Origin: a virus
Strand: one strand, 5' to 3'
DNA: 35,258 nucleotides
IMG/VR virus record: IMGVR_UViG_3300037504_001593
Span: 1 to 35,258 of that record
The translations under genes and the position numbers were made by a program. Below the pieces are notes generated by a model. It saw only the letters and a program-made list of their open reading frames with translations. It was not told the origin of the DNA and made no database searches. How positions within the stretch are numbered: position 1 is the stretch's first letter; the number at the start of each line of letters is the position of its first letter. This document shows positions 14,462 to 22,191 of the stretch, piece by piece.

Positions 14462-15418
14462 ATGACCTGCATAACAGAACGTATCGACGCAATCACGAGA
14501 ATTCCGAAGGAATACAGAACTGCAACTCCACCTTGTCCGAAATCCGTGAAAATCGAGCTTACCGCTCGTTGCAATTTCAATTGTGCATTCTGTGCTAGGT
14601 CGCAGCGTTTGCGCGACCAAAAGGACATGGATTTTGATTTCTTCCGGCGCATTCTTTTCGAGATGCGGAAAGAAGGTGTTGAAGAAATTGGCTTGTTCTA
14701 TCTTGGCGAAAGTTTCCTTTACCCTCGTCTTGAGGAAGCTGTAAGGTTTGCTAAGCATAATGCTGGCTTTCCTTACGTCTTCCTGACAACCAATGGCTCG
14801 ATTAGCACTCCCAAAAAGGTTGCCCAGCTTATCGAAGCTGGGCTTGATAGCCTGAAGTTCTCGGTAAATTATGCTGACAAGGAGCAATTCGAGCAAGTTG
14901 CTAGGGTTAAGGGCAAGATGTTCGATGCGATGCTTACGAACATCAAGGGTTGCCGGGAAGCCCGTGATGAGATTTACCACAGAACTGGTAAGTGGTGTGG
15001 TCTCTATGCCAGTTACATCAAGTTCAACGATGAACAAGATGTAGCAATGAGAGACCTTATTGACAATCATGTAAGTCATTGGGTTGATGAGGTCTATGCC
15101 CTGCCGCTGTACAATCAGGCCGCCTTTATCGAGGAAGGCGAAGGCGACTGGCAATTCTCGGCCGGCAATAGGGGTAGGATCGGCGCTCTCCGCGATCCAT
15201 TGCCTTGCTGGGCGCTCTTCACCGAAGGCCATATCACCTACGACGGCAAGCTCTCGGCTTGTTGCTTTGACCATGATGGTCGCTTCCATATGGGCGACTT
15301 AAACAGAGAAGGGTTCATGCAGTCTTGGAATTCCGAGCGGTTCCAATGGCTGAGGCAAGCCAATCTCGCCAAAGACGTTCGCGGAACCCCGTGTGAAAAC
15401 TGCGTGGCGTATTTCTGA
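14462..15418 (+). CDS. radical SAM/SPASM enzyme
   Basis: This 318-aa protein is a radical SAM enzyme. C37-x3-C41-x2-C44 (within TARCNFNCAFCA) binds the SAM-cleaving 4Fe-4S cluster. FLTTNGS at about 107-113 matches the barrel strand after it, and LDSLKFSVN at 128-136 is a further barrel element. The C-terminus has a SPASM-like cysteine set: C249, C267, C268, C311 and C314. Relatives modify peptides, sugars or nucleosides, or are of unknown role. No typical precursor peptide lies beside it. A sugar or protein target made by the same block is plausible. ATG 14462 follows GAGAATGAG, and the stop overlaps the next ATG as TGATG. Confidence 0.87.
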   Translation: MTCITERIDAITRIPKEYRTATPPCPKSVKIELTARCNFNCAFCARSQRLRDQKDMDFDFFRRILFEMRKEGVEEIGLFYLGESFLYPRLEEAVRFAKHNAGFPYVFLTTNGSISTPKKVAQLIEAGLDSLKFSVNYADKEQFEQVARVKGKMFDAMLTNIKGCREARDEIYHRTGKWCGLYASYIKFNDEQDVAMRDLIDNHVSHWVDEVYALPLYNQAAFIEEGEGDWQFSAGNRGRIGALRDPLPCWALFTEGHITYDGKLSACCFDHDGRFHMGDLNREGFMQSWNSERFQWLRQANLAKDVRGTPCENCVAYF

Positions 15419-16146
15419 TGATCTTCTGCAATGGCGCTCCCAAGACTGGAACTAACATCCTGCAAAAACTTTGCGGGATGTTAGGTTTTCAAGATTCAGA
15501 ACTGTTCTTTCTGGCATTCCACGACAGGTTACTTGCCAGAAAGATCGGTGATGACTTGGAGAAAATAGAGATTGATCCTACAAGTATTGACATGGATCAA
15601 TACCGCAATCATTTCTGCCATTCGCATATATGCGATCTATTAACACAGAATTTACGCTCGTTCAAAGTGTTGCATTCCATTCGTGATCCAAGGGATTCTC
15701 TTATTTCCTATTTGAGATGGAAGGAGAAGAAGGAAATCATTCCTGAAATCAATGAAGAGATCATTATTGATACATTAGCAAGAGGTCTTTGGGAAAAGCG
15801 CACATCTGATTGGTGCGAGACTTGGGTTCAATTCCAATTCTCTTACTTAGGATGGGTGTTTTCACCATTTGATGTTTTCATTGTAAAGTTTGAGCATATG
15901 GGGGATGCGGCAGTTATTGACGCTATTGCAAATTTCGTTGGCATTGAAGACTGTGATGCTGAGGAAATTGCCGACAACCTTATTGGGAATGGCAAGTTCT
16001 ATGGCATTAAGGAAATGTATAAATCCAAGTCTTCTTATGTTGATGGTAAATCAAGATGGGAGGATTACTGGACAGATGGAATAGAACAAGTCTGGAAATT
16101 TGCCCATGGCGATAGGCTTCTGGCGATGATGGGGTATGACGTATGA
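15418..16146 (+). CDS. sulfotransferase-like protein
   Basis: This 242-aa protein has the PAPS-binding marks of a sulfotransferase. The 5'-phosphosulfate loop is GAPKTGTNIL at residues 6-15 with K9. The 3'-phosphate loop is SIRDPRDSLISYLRW at about 87-101 with the conserved Arg and Ser. A late SRWEDYWT segment resembles the RKG region. The reaction expected is transfer of sulfate from PAPS to a hydroxyl or amine, here perhaps a sugar. PAPS must come from the host. There is no signal peptide or membrane segment, so it should be cytoplasmic. It overlaps both neighbours by 1-4 bases. Confidence 0.78.
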   Translation: MIFCNGAPKTGTNILQKLCGMLGFQDSELFFLAFHDRLLARKIGDDLEKIEIDPTSIDMDQYRNHFCHSHICDLLTQNLRSFKVLHSIRDPRDSLISYLRWKEKKEIIPEINEEIIIDTLARGLWEKRTSDWCETWVQFQFSYLGWVFSPFDVFIVKFEHMGDAAVIDAIANFVGIEDCDAEEIADNLIGNGKFYGIKEMYKSKSSYVDGKSRWEDYWTDGIEQVWKFAHGDRLLAMMGYDV

Positions 16147-16913
16147 TGGAAAATTGCGAAATCTTCATCGGTTGGGATACCTTTGAGCAACAGGCTTATA
16201 AGGTGGCAGAAGGCTCGATTAGAAGAAGAGCTTTCAGATGCCCGGAAATTCACAAATTGGATTTCAGAGAGCTTGTTGATAAAGGTCTGTTCTATCGGAA
16301 GATGGGTTTTACCGATAAAGGTATCTTGTGGGATGAAATCTCTCAGGCGCCTTGCTCTACAGAATTCGCCATCAGCCGGTTCTTGACTCCAATCATATCG
16401 ACCAAGCCTTGGTCGCTATTCGTCGATTGCGACATTGTTTGCTTGGAAGATATTTGGGATTTATTCCAGTATGCCGACAATCGGTATGCAGTGCAGGTAG
16501 TCAAGCACAAAATGCCAATGAAAGCGAATCAACGCTTCAAAATGCAAGGTATTGAACAGACTGAATATAGTCGGAAAAACTGGTCTTCAGTTATGTTGTT
16601 CAATAATCATCATCCATCAAATCGGCGTCGTCTTACAGTCGATTTAGTCAATTCAATTCCGGGGAAACATCTTCATAATTTCTGTTGGTTGGCAGATAAT
16701 GAAATTGGGTGTTTACCTCATGAATGGAATTATCTTGTTGACGTAAGCCCGCCAACGAAAAGCAATCCTAAGATCATGCATTATACCCTTGGCGGACCTT
16801 GGCTCGGGAAATGGGAACCAAGGCCAAGCGACAAGGTTTGGAATGAGGAATTCGCGATCATTCAAGGGATGATTAACGGGGAAGACGATCTGCAAGGCGA
16901 ATTCCCATTCTAA
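16143..16913 (+). CDS. GT-A-type glycosyltransferase with DxD
   Basis: This 256-aa protein is likely a GT-A glycosyltransferase. FVDCDIVCLED at about 93-103 holds the D-x-D motif (D95, D97). WSSVMLFNN (147-155) and IMHYTLGGPW (211-220) supply the later strand and the His that completes the metal site in GT8-like families. The N-terminus (FIGWDTFEQQAYKVAEGSI) is typical of small transferases of this kind. It is the last enzyme of the cassette and is followed by a strong terminator. The first gene of the cassette is also a DxD transferase, but the two are not close copies. Confidence 0.78.
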   Translation: MMENCEIFIGWDTFEQQAYKVAEGSIRRRAFRCPEIHKLDFRELVDKGLFYRKMGFTDKGILWDEISQAPCSTEFAISRFLTPIISTKPWSLFVDCDIVCLEDIWDLFQYADNRYAVQVVKHKMPMKANQRFKMQGIEQTEYSRKNWSSVMLFNNHHPSNRRRLTVDLVNSIPGKHLHNFCWLADNEIGCLPHEWNYLVDVSPPTKSNPKIMHYTLGGPWLGKWEPRPSDKVWNEEFAIIQGMINGEDDLQGEFPF

Positions 16914-16927
16914 CAACCTCATAGGAA

Positions 16928-17015
16928 GGCCATACGCGCGCAACAATGGGCTTCTAGGTCTTAGGATACCTAGAAGCCCTTTTGCTTGCCTACGGGCTTC
17001 CTAGCGCCGTATGGC
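16928..17015. repeat. nested inverted repeats around the cassette terminator
   Basis: GCCATACG (16929-16936) pairs with CGTATGGC (17008-17015), enclosing the terminator hairpin. GGGCTTCCTAG (16994-17004) could compete for CTAGAAGCCC of that hairpin. GGCCATACGCGCGCA (16928-16942) matches 1628-1642 at 14 of 15 bases. Confidence 0.55.
16948..16983 (+). terminator. intrinsic terminator ending the cassette
   Basis: GGGCTTCTAGGT (16948-16959) and ACCTAGAAGCCC (16968-16979) form a perfect 12-bp stem with an 8-base loop, followed by TTTT. It ends the cargo transcript and separates it from the tail genes. Confidence 0.85.
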
Positions 17016-17037
17016 TAACCTCGCAATTTTATTTCAA

Positions 17038-17075
17038 TATAATAAGCATCCTTTTAATTTTTTCAGCATTATAAT
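17038..17075 (+). promoter_or_regulatory. candidate promoter(s) for the tail genes
   Basis: Two exact TATAAT boxes lie at 17038-17043 and 17070-17075 in an AT-rich stretch after the terminator and before the gene at 17115. Neither has a clear -35 at 16-18 bases. The position fits a start of tail-operon transcription. Confidence 0.4.
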
Positions 17076-17114
17076 AGAATTTCAAGGGTACCTCTGTGTG
17101 GAGAGATCACCCTT

Positions 17115-17414
17115 ATGGCACTTCTCGAAAGATTATCCGGGCAGAGTGGCGATAAAATCGCCATCCACGCCTTTACAGGATTGCTAGAGGAATGGCGATA
17201 TGGCCGCGCCACGCGCACTAATGTCGTCAATCAATTCAATCTTTCAACTGAAGACCAGAATGATTTGGATTGGCTAAAAGGGAAATATGATGTTTCAACA
17301 GATAAGGACCAATGGATAAGAGCTTTTAAGAATTATCTATACATGTCAGAAGTGGAGGTTATGGGTCTTCATATTCGCACTAACTTTGTAACAGCTATTA
17401 ATGGACTGCCATAA
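17115..17414 (+). CDS. small conserved phage protein before the repeat protein
   Basis: A 99-aa helical protein of unknown function. The start MALLERLSGQSGDKIAIHAF, and the pattern of short helices through residue 85, recall small proteins found just before large repeat-bearing virion proteins in other phages. No catalytic or membrane motif is seen. A GGAGAG lies about 13 bases before ATG 17115, rather far. The stop overlaps the next ATG (TAATG), so the two products are probably made together, perhaps as a chaperone or partner of the repeat protein. Confidence 0.65.
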   Translation: MALLERLSGQSGDKIAIHAFTGLLEEWRYGRATRTNVVNQFNLSTEDQNDLDWLKGKYDVSTDKDQWIRAFKNYLYMSEVEVMGLHIRTNFVTAINGLP

Positions 17415-20400
17415 TGGCTGCCACAGATATTGCAGTATACACTTTTACTTACAGCGGTAGCGCCGGTACTGTTTCGTTTACTGATGCCAGTGTTGGTTTT
17501 ACGCCAGAGGCGATGATAATTATTGGTGGTCCTACAACCACTAGTGCTGATACAGAGACTTATTTTGCACACTCTATTGGTATTGTTAATGGAAGTACAG
17601 TAAATTGCTATTCTTGCGCGTCTGGCGATGATTTTTCTACTACAAGTTCAAGAAGATATAGGTCACACGGGACAAATACAAACTTAAATTGCATTTGTAT
17701 TTTAGATGATCAGAATGATTCTGAAATATTTCAAGCTGAATTTAATCAATTTGTAAGTAATGGTGTTGAATTACAGATTACTGATGCTGCTACAGATGTA
17801 ACATTTACATGCATATTCTTCAGGAATTTAACGACTCATGTTGAATCATATCAAGCGCTAGCCAGTACTAGATCAATAAATGTTGCTGATCCCTCGTTTT
17901 CTATTATTCAAAATGCTGGCGTAGGCAGCAATGATACTGTTGAAGCCCATAACATCTATTCCATAGCTTTTGAAAAAGATGGTTATAACCTTTGCTTTGG
18001 CTGGGGAGATACTGACGCTGATTCTACATCTGATATTGGCACAATACTTTTTACGCCAAATTCAGCGACTCCTGGTCAAACTAATGTAGCTCTTAGTCAG
18101 CAGCTTGGCGCTACACTTTATTATACTCTTGGCGTTTCTACTGCAGCGAGTACACTTAATACTTTTGGCGATAGCGATAGCGATAATTTTGGAATTGGGA
18201 TATTCGAGCTTAATGATAGACAAACTCAGGTTGCTATCGTAAGCACTCCAACAGATACTGGCGCCGATTGGAATTATACAGGGTTAAATTTTGAGCCAGC
18301 TGGCGGCATTATTATCGCAAATGTTAATAATGAAAATGATAATGCTGCTAGAAATCTAGTTTACAGCATTTGTGTATTCGATAAGAATCACGAAGCTTGC
18401 TATATGGGTTATGTCGCTAATGGTGCTGCCACATCAATAACCAAAACCCAATATACCAATCAGTTCATTAAAGCATATGCGTATACTAGCACAGGTGCTA
18501 ATTCATTTGATATTAGAAATCCAACATTCCAGGATGGCGGTTGGACTATTTCATCAACCGACATTCACGCTCTCGATAACCCTTATGGGAATAGCAGAAG
18601 TTTTATCGGCCTGTTTTGGGGATCGGCTGGCGATGTAACAATAGGGGATGAAGTCTCTCCGAATGATGCAAGTTCAAATACCTCTTTTGATACAACATCA
18701 TTCGTGCAGAGTCATGTATTTTCTACAAACGAGATTTCTTCTCCAACTTCAATAGATACAACTTCTTTTTCGGCTCAACAGACGTTATCTATCGATGAGT
18801 TATTAATCCTTACGAATATTGGCAACTCTAGCTTTAATCAAACTCATGTTATTTCCACGAGCGAGTTGTCAACTACAACCGCAATAGATGGCTCCGGGTT
18901 TACTCAAGAACATGTTCTCGCAACTGATGAATTAACAGGGTCTACATCGATTGATGCAGCTTCTTATTCGGTAGAGGCTGCTAATCTTTCTGTTGCAGAA
19001 TTAACTGTTACATCTGAAATAGAAACGCCAGACCTTTATGGGATAATTGCATTTACAACTGGCGGTCAAGGTTCTGGTCAGTATAGCGATGGTTATTACG
19101 AATCTCACAAATATAATACGAGTAACGCTAGCGTTCATAATACAAGTGATGCTATTGATGGAACTACAGATGATGCACTTTACCAATCAACAGCATATGA
19201 TGATCCATTAACCTATCAAATTCCCACCGGCTATCCCGGTCTTTATAAGGTTACAATCAAGATGATTGAGCCTTATTTCAATGCTGTAGGGGATCGTGTA
19301 TTTGACATCATCATTGAAGGTTCGACTGTAGAAAGCGATATCGATATTTATGCAGAAGTTGGTCATGATTTTGCGTTAGATAAAGAATATTACGTTTCAA
19401 CCACATCTGATGGTGTAATCAATATAACGACAAGCGTTATAGCTGATAATGCCAATTTCTCAGCCATAAAGATCGAAAGAGTTCAATCGCAAGAAACTAC
19501 ATTAACTTCTGACAATCAATCAATCGTTACAGTGATTGATGCCACTTCTTTCGTTCAAGACCACATTCTTGCGGCTAATGAGCTTGCCTCTTTAAGCTCT
19601 CTCGATAATACTACATTAACTCAGGATCATATCTTTGGTCCTGCAGATGTAAATACAACATCTTCGATTGATACTACATCTTTCGCTCAAGGTGCCACGT
19701 TCAATCCTGTTGATCTTGCTGTAATCACAGGAATTGATGCTGGCTCATTTGCCCAAGAACACCTTCTTTCCACTGATGAAGTTACATCTACAACTATAGT
19801 TGATTCCACCAATTTTGCTGAAGGGGTAACTATATCTATTGATGATGTGGCAATTTCCACATCCATCGATTCGAATTCCTTTGTTCAAAATCATGTAATT
19901 ACTACTGCTGAACTTGACATTACTTCTTCGATTGATGCAACGACATTTACTGCAGGACAGGCTCTTAGCGCCGCTGATCTGGCTATTACTGTTGACGTTG
20001 CTACCTCTTCATTCGCTCAAGAGCATATCCTTCCAGCGGATGAATTAGATGCAACATCTAGCATAGATACAAGTTCTTTCACTCAAGAGCACAGTTTTAG
20101 CGTAGAAGAAATTGGTGTAACAACAAGCATCGACGTTGCTTCCTTCACGGAAGGTGTTACTCTTGTTGTTGCAGAAATGGCTGTGACTCCTACTCTTGAC
20201 CAGCCAACCATGATTGTATATGTTACTCTCTCCCCTAATGGGGGAGCGGTTTCAGTCTCGATTGATCCTTCTTCCTTCTCGCAAGAGCATGTCATTTCTT
20301 TCGACGACATGGCAATTTCGATTATAGTTGAGGTTGGAGGGTTTATCGACGAAACTATAGCCGATACTATCAAGAGAAGGGGCACGCTTTCCGCGGAAAG

Positions 20401-20518
20401 GCCGGTCCTTTCCATTGACGCAAAAAGAGGTGCGACAACCCTCAATGTAAGAAGAAGGGGGGGGATAATCTTCAATAATAGAAGAGAGGTAATAACCCTC
20501 AACGGAAGAAGAGCCTAA
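17414..20518 (+). CDS. 1034-aa Ser/Thr-rich repeat protein with malectin domain
   Basis: A large, very Ser/Thr/Asp-rich, beta-rich, probably virion-surface protein. Residues 1-415 form two similar-looking beta modules (GFTPEAMIIIGG and FEPAGGIIIANV mark them). About 18 tandem 22-residue repeats follow, with consensus TSIDxxSFxQEHVLSxDELx. Units carrying Q-E/D/N-H alternate with units carrying an E/A-G segment. A malectin-type carbohydrate-binding domain (PF11721) interrupts the array at about 540-692, with DGYYESHKYNTS, DALYQS, YFNAVGDRVFDI and DIYAEVG as family marks. The C-terminus (about 990-1034) is a run of ~10-residue Arg-rich strands (LNVRRRG, IIFNNRRE, ITLNGRRA). No signal peptide. 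It lies just after the glycan cassette, so it is a candidate acceptor. Function is otherwise unknown. Confidence 0.7.
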   Translation: MAATDIAVYTFTYSGSAGTVSFTDASVGFTPEAMIIIGGPTTTSADTETYFAHSIGIVNGSTVNCYSCASGDDFSTTSSRRYRSHGTNTNLNCICILDDQNDSEIFQAEFNQFVSNGVELQITDAATDVTFTCIFFRNLTTHVESYQALASTRSINVADPSFSIIQNAGVGSNDTVEAHNIYSIAFEKDGYNLCFGWGDTDADSTSDIGTILFTPNSATPGQTNVALSQQLGATLYYTLGVSTAASTLNTFGDSDSDNFGIGIFELNDRQTQVAIVSTPTDTGADWNYTGLNFEPAGGIIIANVNNENDNAARNLVYSICVFDKNHEACYMGYVANGAATSITKTQYTNQFIKAYAYTSTGANSFDIRNPTFQDGGWTISSTDIHALDNPYGNSRSFIGLFWGSAGDVTIGDEVSPNDASSNTSFDTTSFVQSHVFSTNEISSPTSIDTTSFSAQQTLSIDELLILTNIGNSSFNQTHVISTSELSTTTAIDGSGFTQEHVLATDELTGSTSIDAASYSVEAANLSVAELTVTSEIETPDLYGIIAFTTGGQGSGQYSDGYYESHKYNTSNASVHNTSDAIDGTTDDALYQSTAYDDPLTYQIPTGYPGLYKVTIKMIEPYFNAVGDRVFDIIIEGSTVESDIDIYAEVGHDFALDKEYYVSTTSDGVINITTSVIADNANFSAIKIERVQSQETTLTSDNQSIVTVIDATSFVQDHILAANELASLSSLDNTTLTQDHIFGPADVNTTSSIDTTSFAQGATFNPVDLAVITGIDAGSFAQEHLLSTDEVTSTTIVDSTNFAEGVTISIDDVAISTSIDSNSFVQNHVITTAELDITSSIDATTFTAGQALSAADLAITVDVATSSFAQEHILPADELDATSSIDTSSFTQEHSFSVEEIGVTTSIDVASFTEGVTLVVAEMAVTPTLDQPTMIVYVTLSPNGGAVSVSIDPSSFSQEHVISFDDMAISIIVEVGGFIDETIADTIKRRGTLSAERPVLSIDAKRGATTLNVRRRGGIIFNNRREVITLNGRRA

Positions 20519-20536
20519 TGTCAGGAGAAGAGAGAA

Positions 20537-20932
20537 ATGGCAAAATGGTTGAGCGACACAGTCCTGAACGCGGCCTGTTCCTCGATTAACGAAAACGTCA
20601 ACAAACTTATCGTCTGCCGCGGGCAGCCCGATACTGTGGCTTCCGCGATTGCAGACTACGGCAGCGGTGGGCATAAGCTGGCTGAAACCGCTTTGGTCAA
20701 GGCTTCTATGCCGATTGCCGGGGGTGATACTTCCGGGCGGAAGGTAACGATTCAGCAGCAGACCGGCATTACTGTCTCGGTCACTGGCACTGCCGATCAC
20801 TGCGCAATCGTCGAAGTCTCTGCCGGCGCAACCGCTCTGTATGCTGTTACCACTGCCACGTCGCAGACGCTTACGAGCGGCAATACTCTTACCGTCAATG
20901 GTTGGGATATCGAATTCCAGGATCCTAGCTAA
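20537..20932 (+). CDS. small structural phage protein, probably abundant
   Basis: This 131-aa protein belongs to a type I recognise from many phages, usually near head or neck genes, without assigned function. Its features are an N-terminal helix MAKWLSDTVLNAAC, a central beta part with GDTSGRKVTIQQQTGI, and a closing strand pair LTVNGWDIEFQDP. The beta-rich build fits a decoration protein or spike. AGGAGAAGAGAG is a strong ribosome site just before ATG 20537. Base composition is GC-rich with restricted codons, like the major capsid gene and unlike the genes on either side, so high expression is likely. Confidence 0.7.
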   Translation: MAKWLSDTVLNAACSSINENVNKLIVCRGQPDTVASAIADYGSGGHKLAETALVKASMPIAGGDTSGRKVTIQQQTGITVSVTGTADHCAIVEVSAGATALYAVTTATSQTLTSGNTLTVNGWDIEFQDPS

Positions 20933-21063
20933 TGGCTGATGATCACGTAATCACTCCAAAGCCTCTCAATATGAAGGTTGGGACTAATAATGGCAGTGGC
21001 AAACCAAAGCCTGTCAAGACTAACGACAAAGACGGCAAGAGGAAGCGCGGATTACACTCTTAG
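20932..21063 (+). CDS. possible 43-aa polar protein
   Basis: A short frame starts at ATG 20932 in a TAATG overlap with the previous stop, and CAGGA lies about 12 bases upstream. The product MADDHVITPKPLNMKVGTNN, then a Lys/Gly/Asn-rich tail, has no hydrophobic core. Its last 74 bases overlap the next gene in another frame. The coupling supports it; the composition and overlap argue against it. Confidence 0.35.
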   Translation: MADDHVITPKPLNMKVGTNNGSGKPKPVKTNDKDGKRKRGLHS

Positions 21064-21283
21064 CCTAAGTCTTGATGCGGGCGATACCATATCCTCTGCT
21101 TCTGCCTCTGGCGTTGATTCGTCTATCGATATCATCGTCACAAAGGTTAGCTCTTCCGTTATCACTATTAATGCCAGCGGCGGAACCTCTGGCATTATCT
21201 ATTATTTTGGCGTTCCATTCGGAACCGCGGCAGGCCGACATTTCAAACGGTATGTTGCATTACCAGTCGATCAAGTGGGGTAA
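20990..21283 (+). CDS. small beta-rich hypothetical phage protein
   Basis: This 97-aa protein has an all-beta look: LTTKTARGSADYTLSLSLDA, SSIDIIVTKVSSSVITINAS, then GIIYYFGVPFG. I choose ATG 20990 (MAVANQSLS) because AAGG and TTGGG lie 9-16 bases upstream; a TTG at 20978 is also in frame. Similar proteins with an LDAGDTISS phrase appear next to the 131-aa protein in other phages, and the Ig-like fold suggests a minor virion component. It ends 3 bases before the adaptor gene. Confidence 0.6.
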   Translation: MAVANQSLSRLTTKTARGSADYTLSLSLDAGDTISSASASGVDSSIDIIVTKVSSSVITINASGGTSGIIYYFGVPFGTAAGRHFKRYVALPVDQVG

Positions 21284-21286
21284 ATC

Positions 21287-21808
21287 ATGGCTATGTCACC
21301 ATTATCCCTCGTGGTTGAAAATGGAACAGGAAAGACTAACTCGAATTCATATTGCACAGTGGAAGAAGCGGATGAATACCATCTCAGCCGCTTTAATTCT
21401 GCATCCTGGCAGAATACAACGTCGCACACAAGAGAAACGGCATTAGTCTGGGCAACAAGATTACTAGACGAAAGTGTTGATTGGGCCGGTGAAGCAGCCA
21501 ATACTGACCAAGCTCTTGGCTGGCCAAGGATTGGTGTTCAGGAAAAGAACCATTATCAATATTTCGACCACAATGAAATTCCAACTTGGCTGAAGAATGC
21601 CACAGCCGAATTGGCTCGATACCTAATCAATGAAGATCGTACTGCAGAACCGGATGATTCCGGCTATTCGTCTATTAAGGTTGGTCCTATCAGCCTTGAA
21701 ATAGATAAATCAGACCGAAAGTCTATCCTTCCCAGATCGGTGAAGAATATGGTTTCTCACTATGCTCACATCTATGGCGAAGGAACTATTCGGCTGGCGA
21801 GGTCATAA
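21287..21808 (+). CDS. head-tail adaptor (DnaT-like family)
   Basis: This 173-aa protein matches the phage family annotated as putative DnaT-like, now generally read as the head-tail adaptor that docks below the portal. Marks are VENGTGKTNSNSYCTVEEADEYH at the start, RETALVWATRLLDE, DQALGWPRIGV at about 75-85, and PTWLKNATAELARYLI. The C-terminus with SSIKVGPISLEIDKS is also typical. Helical bundle structure is expected. It opens the run of connector genes, and its stop overlaps the next ATG (TAATG). The name DnaT is historical; no replication role is implied. Confidence 0.78.
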   Translation: MAMSPLSLVVENGTGKTNSNSYCTVEEADEYHLSRFNSASWQNTTSHTRETALVWATRLLDESVDWAGEAANTDQALGWPRIGVQEKNHYQYFDHNEIPTWLKNATAELARYLINEDRTAEPDDSGYSSIKVGPISLEIDKSDRKSILPRSVKNMVSHYAHIYGEGTIRLARS

Positions 21809-22191
21809 TGAGCCTTAAAGATGCAGTAAAGAATGCCGCGAAAACCGCTGTAGATGCGGTTGGAGACCTTGCTGTTACTACAACTTATCACTGCTTTGTC
21901 ACTTCTTCTTATAATGCAGTTGGAGGGACTGTAACTACAACATTCACTAGTGTTTCGGATGTCATGGTAATATTTGAAGGATTCAACATGATGGAGAAAT
22001 TTACTGTAAGACAATCAGACTCTGTTGATAGAAATGAAAAGAAAATTCATGTTCCTTCGCTTAATATTCCAGATGTTTCACCTTCTTTAAAAGATAAAAT
22101 TGTTACTGATTCTGGCGATACTTGGGAAATTGCAGAGGTTGATTCTGATCCTGCCCAAGCTCTTTGGACCTTTAGAGCTAGAAAGGTATGA
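21808..22191 (+). CDS. head-closure (stopper) protein, probable
   Basis: This 127-aa protein is beta-rich and has the outline of a head-closure or stopper protein: a helical N-terminus (SLKDAVKNAAKTAVDAVGDL), a strand series around VTSSYNAVGGTVTTTFTSVS and VIFEGFN, and ILVTDSGDTWEI-like strands toward the end (KIVTDSGDTWEIAEV). The call rests mostly on gene order: adaptor, this gene, gp10-like, tail terminator. It overlaps the following gene by 4 bases. Such proteins seal the portal channel after packaging and bind the tail. Confidence 0.6.
   Translation: MSLKDAVKNAAKTAVDAVGDLAVTTTYHCFVTSSYNAVGGTVTTTFTSVSDVMVIFEGFNMMEKFTVRQSDSVDRNEKKIHVPSLNIPDVSPSLKDKIVTDSGDTWEIAEVDSDPAQALWTFRARKV

Noticed and set aside
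14375-15289. Antisense 304-aa ORF over the radical SAM gene
   Set aside because: The + strand encodes a clear CxxxCxxC radical SAM protein with SPASM cysteines; the antisense frame shows no family features.
21287-21808. Replication protein DnaT
   Set aside because: The family name is historical; the place in the connector gene run points to a head-tail adaptor.
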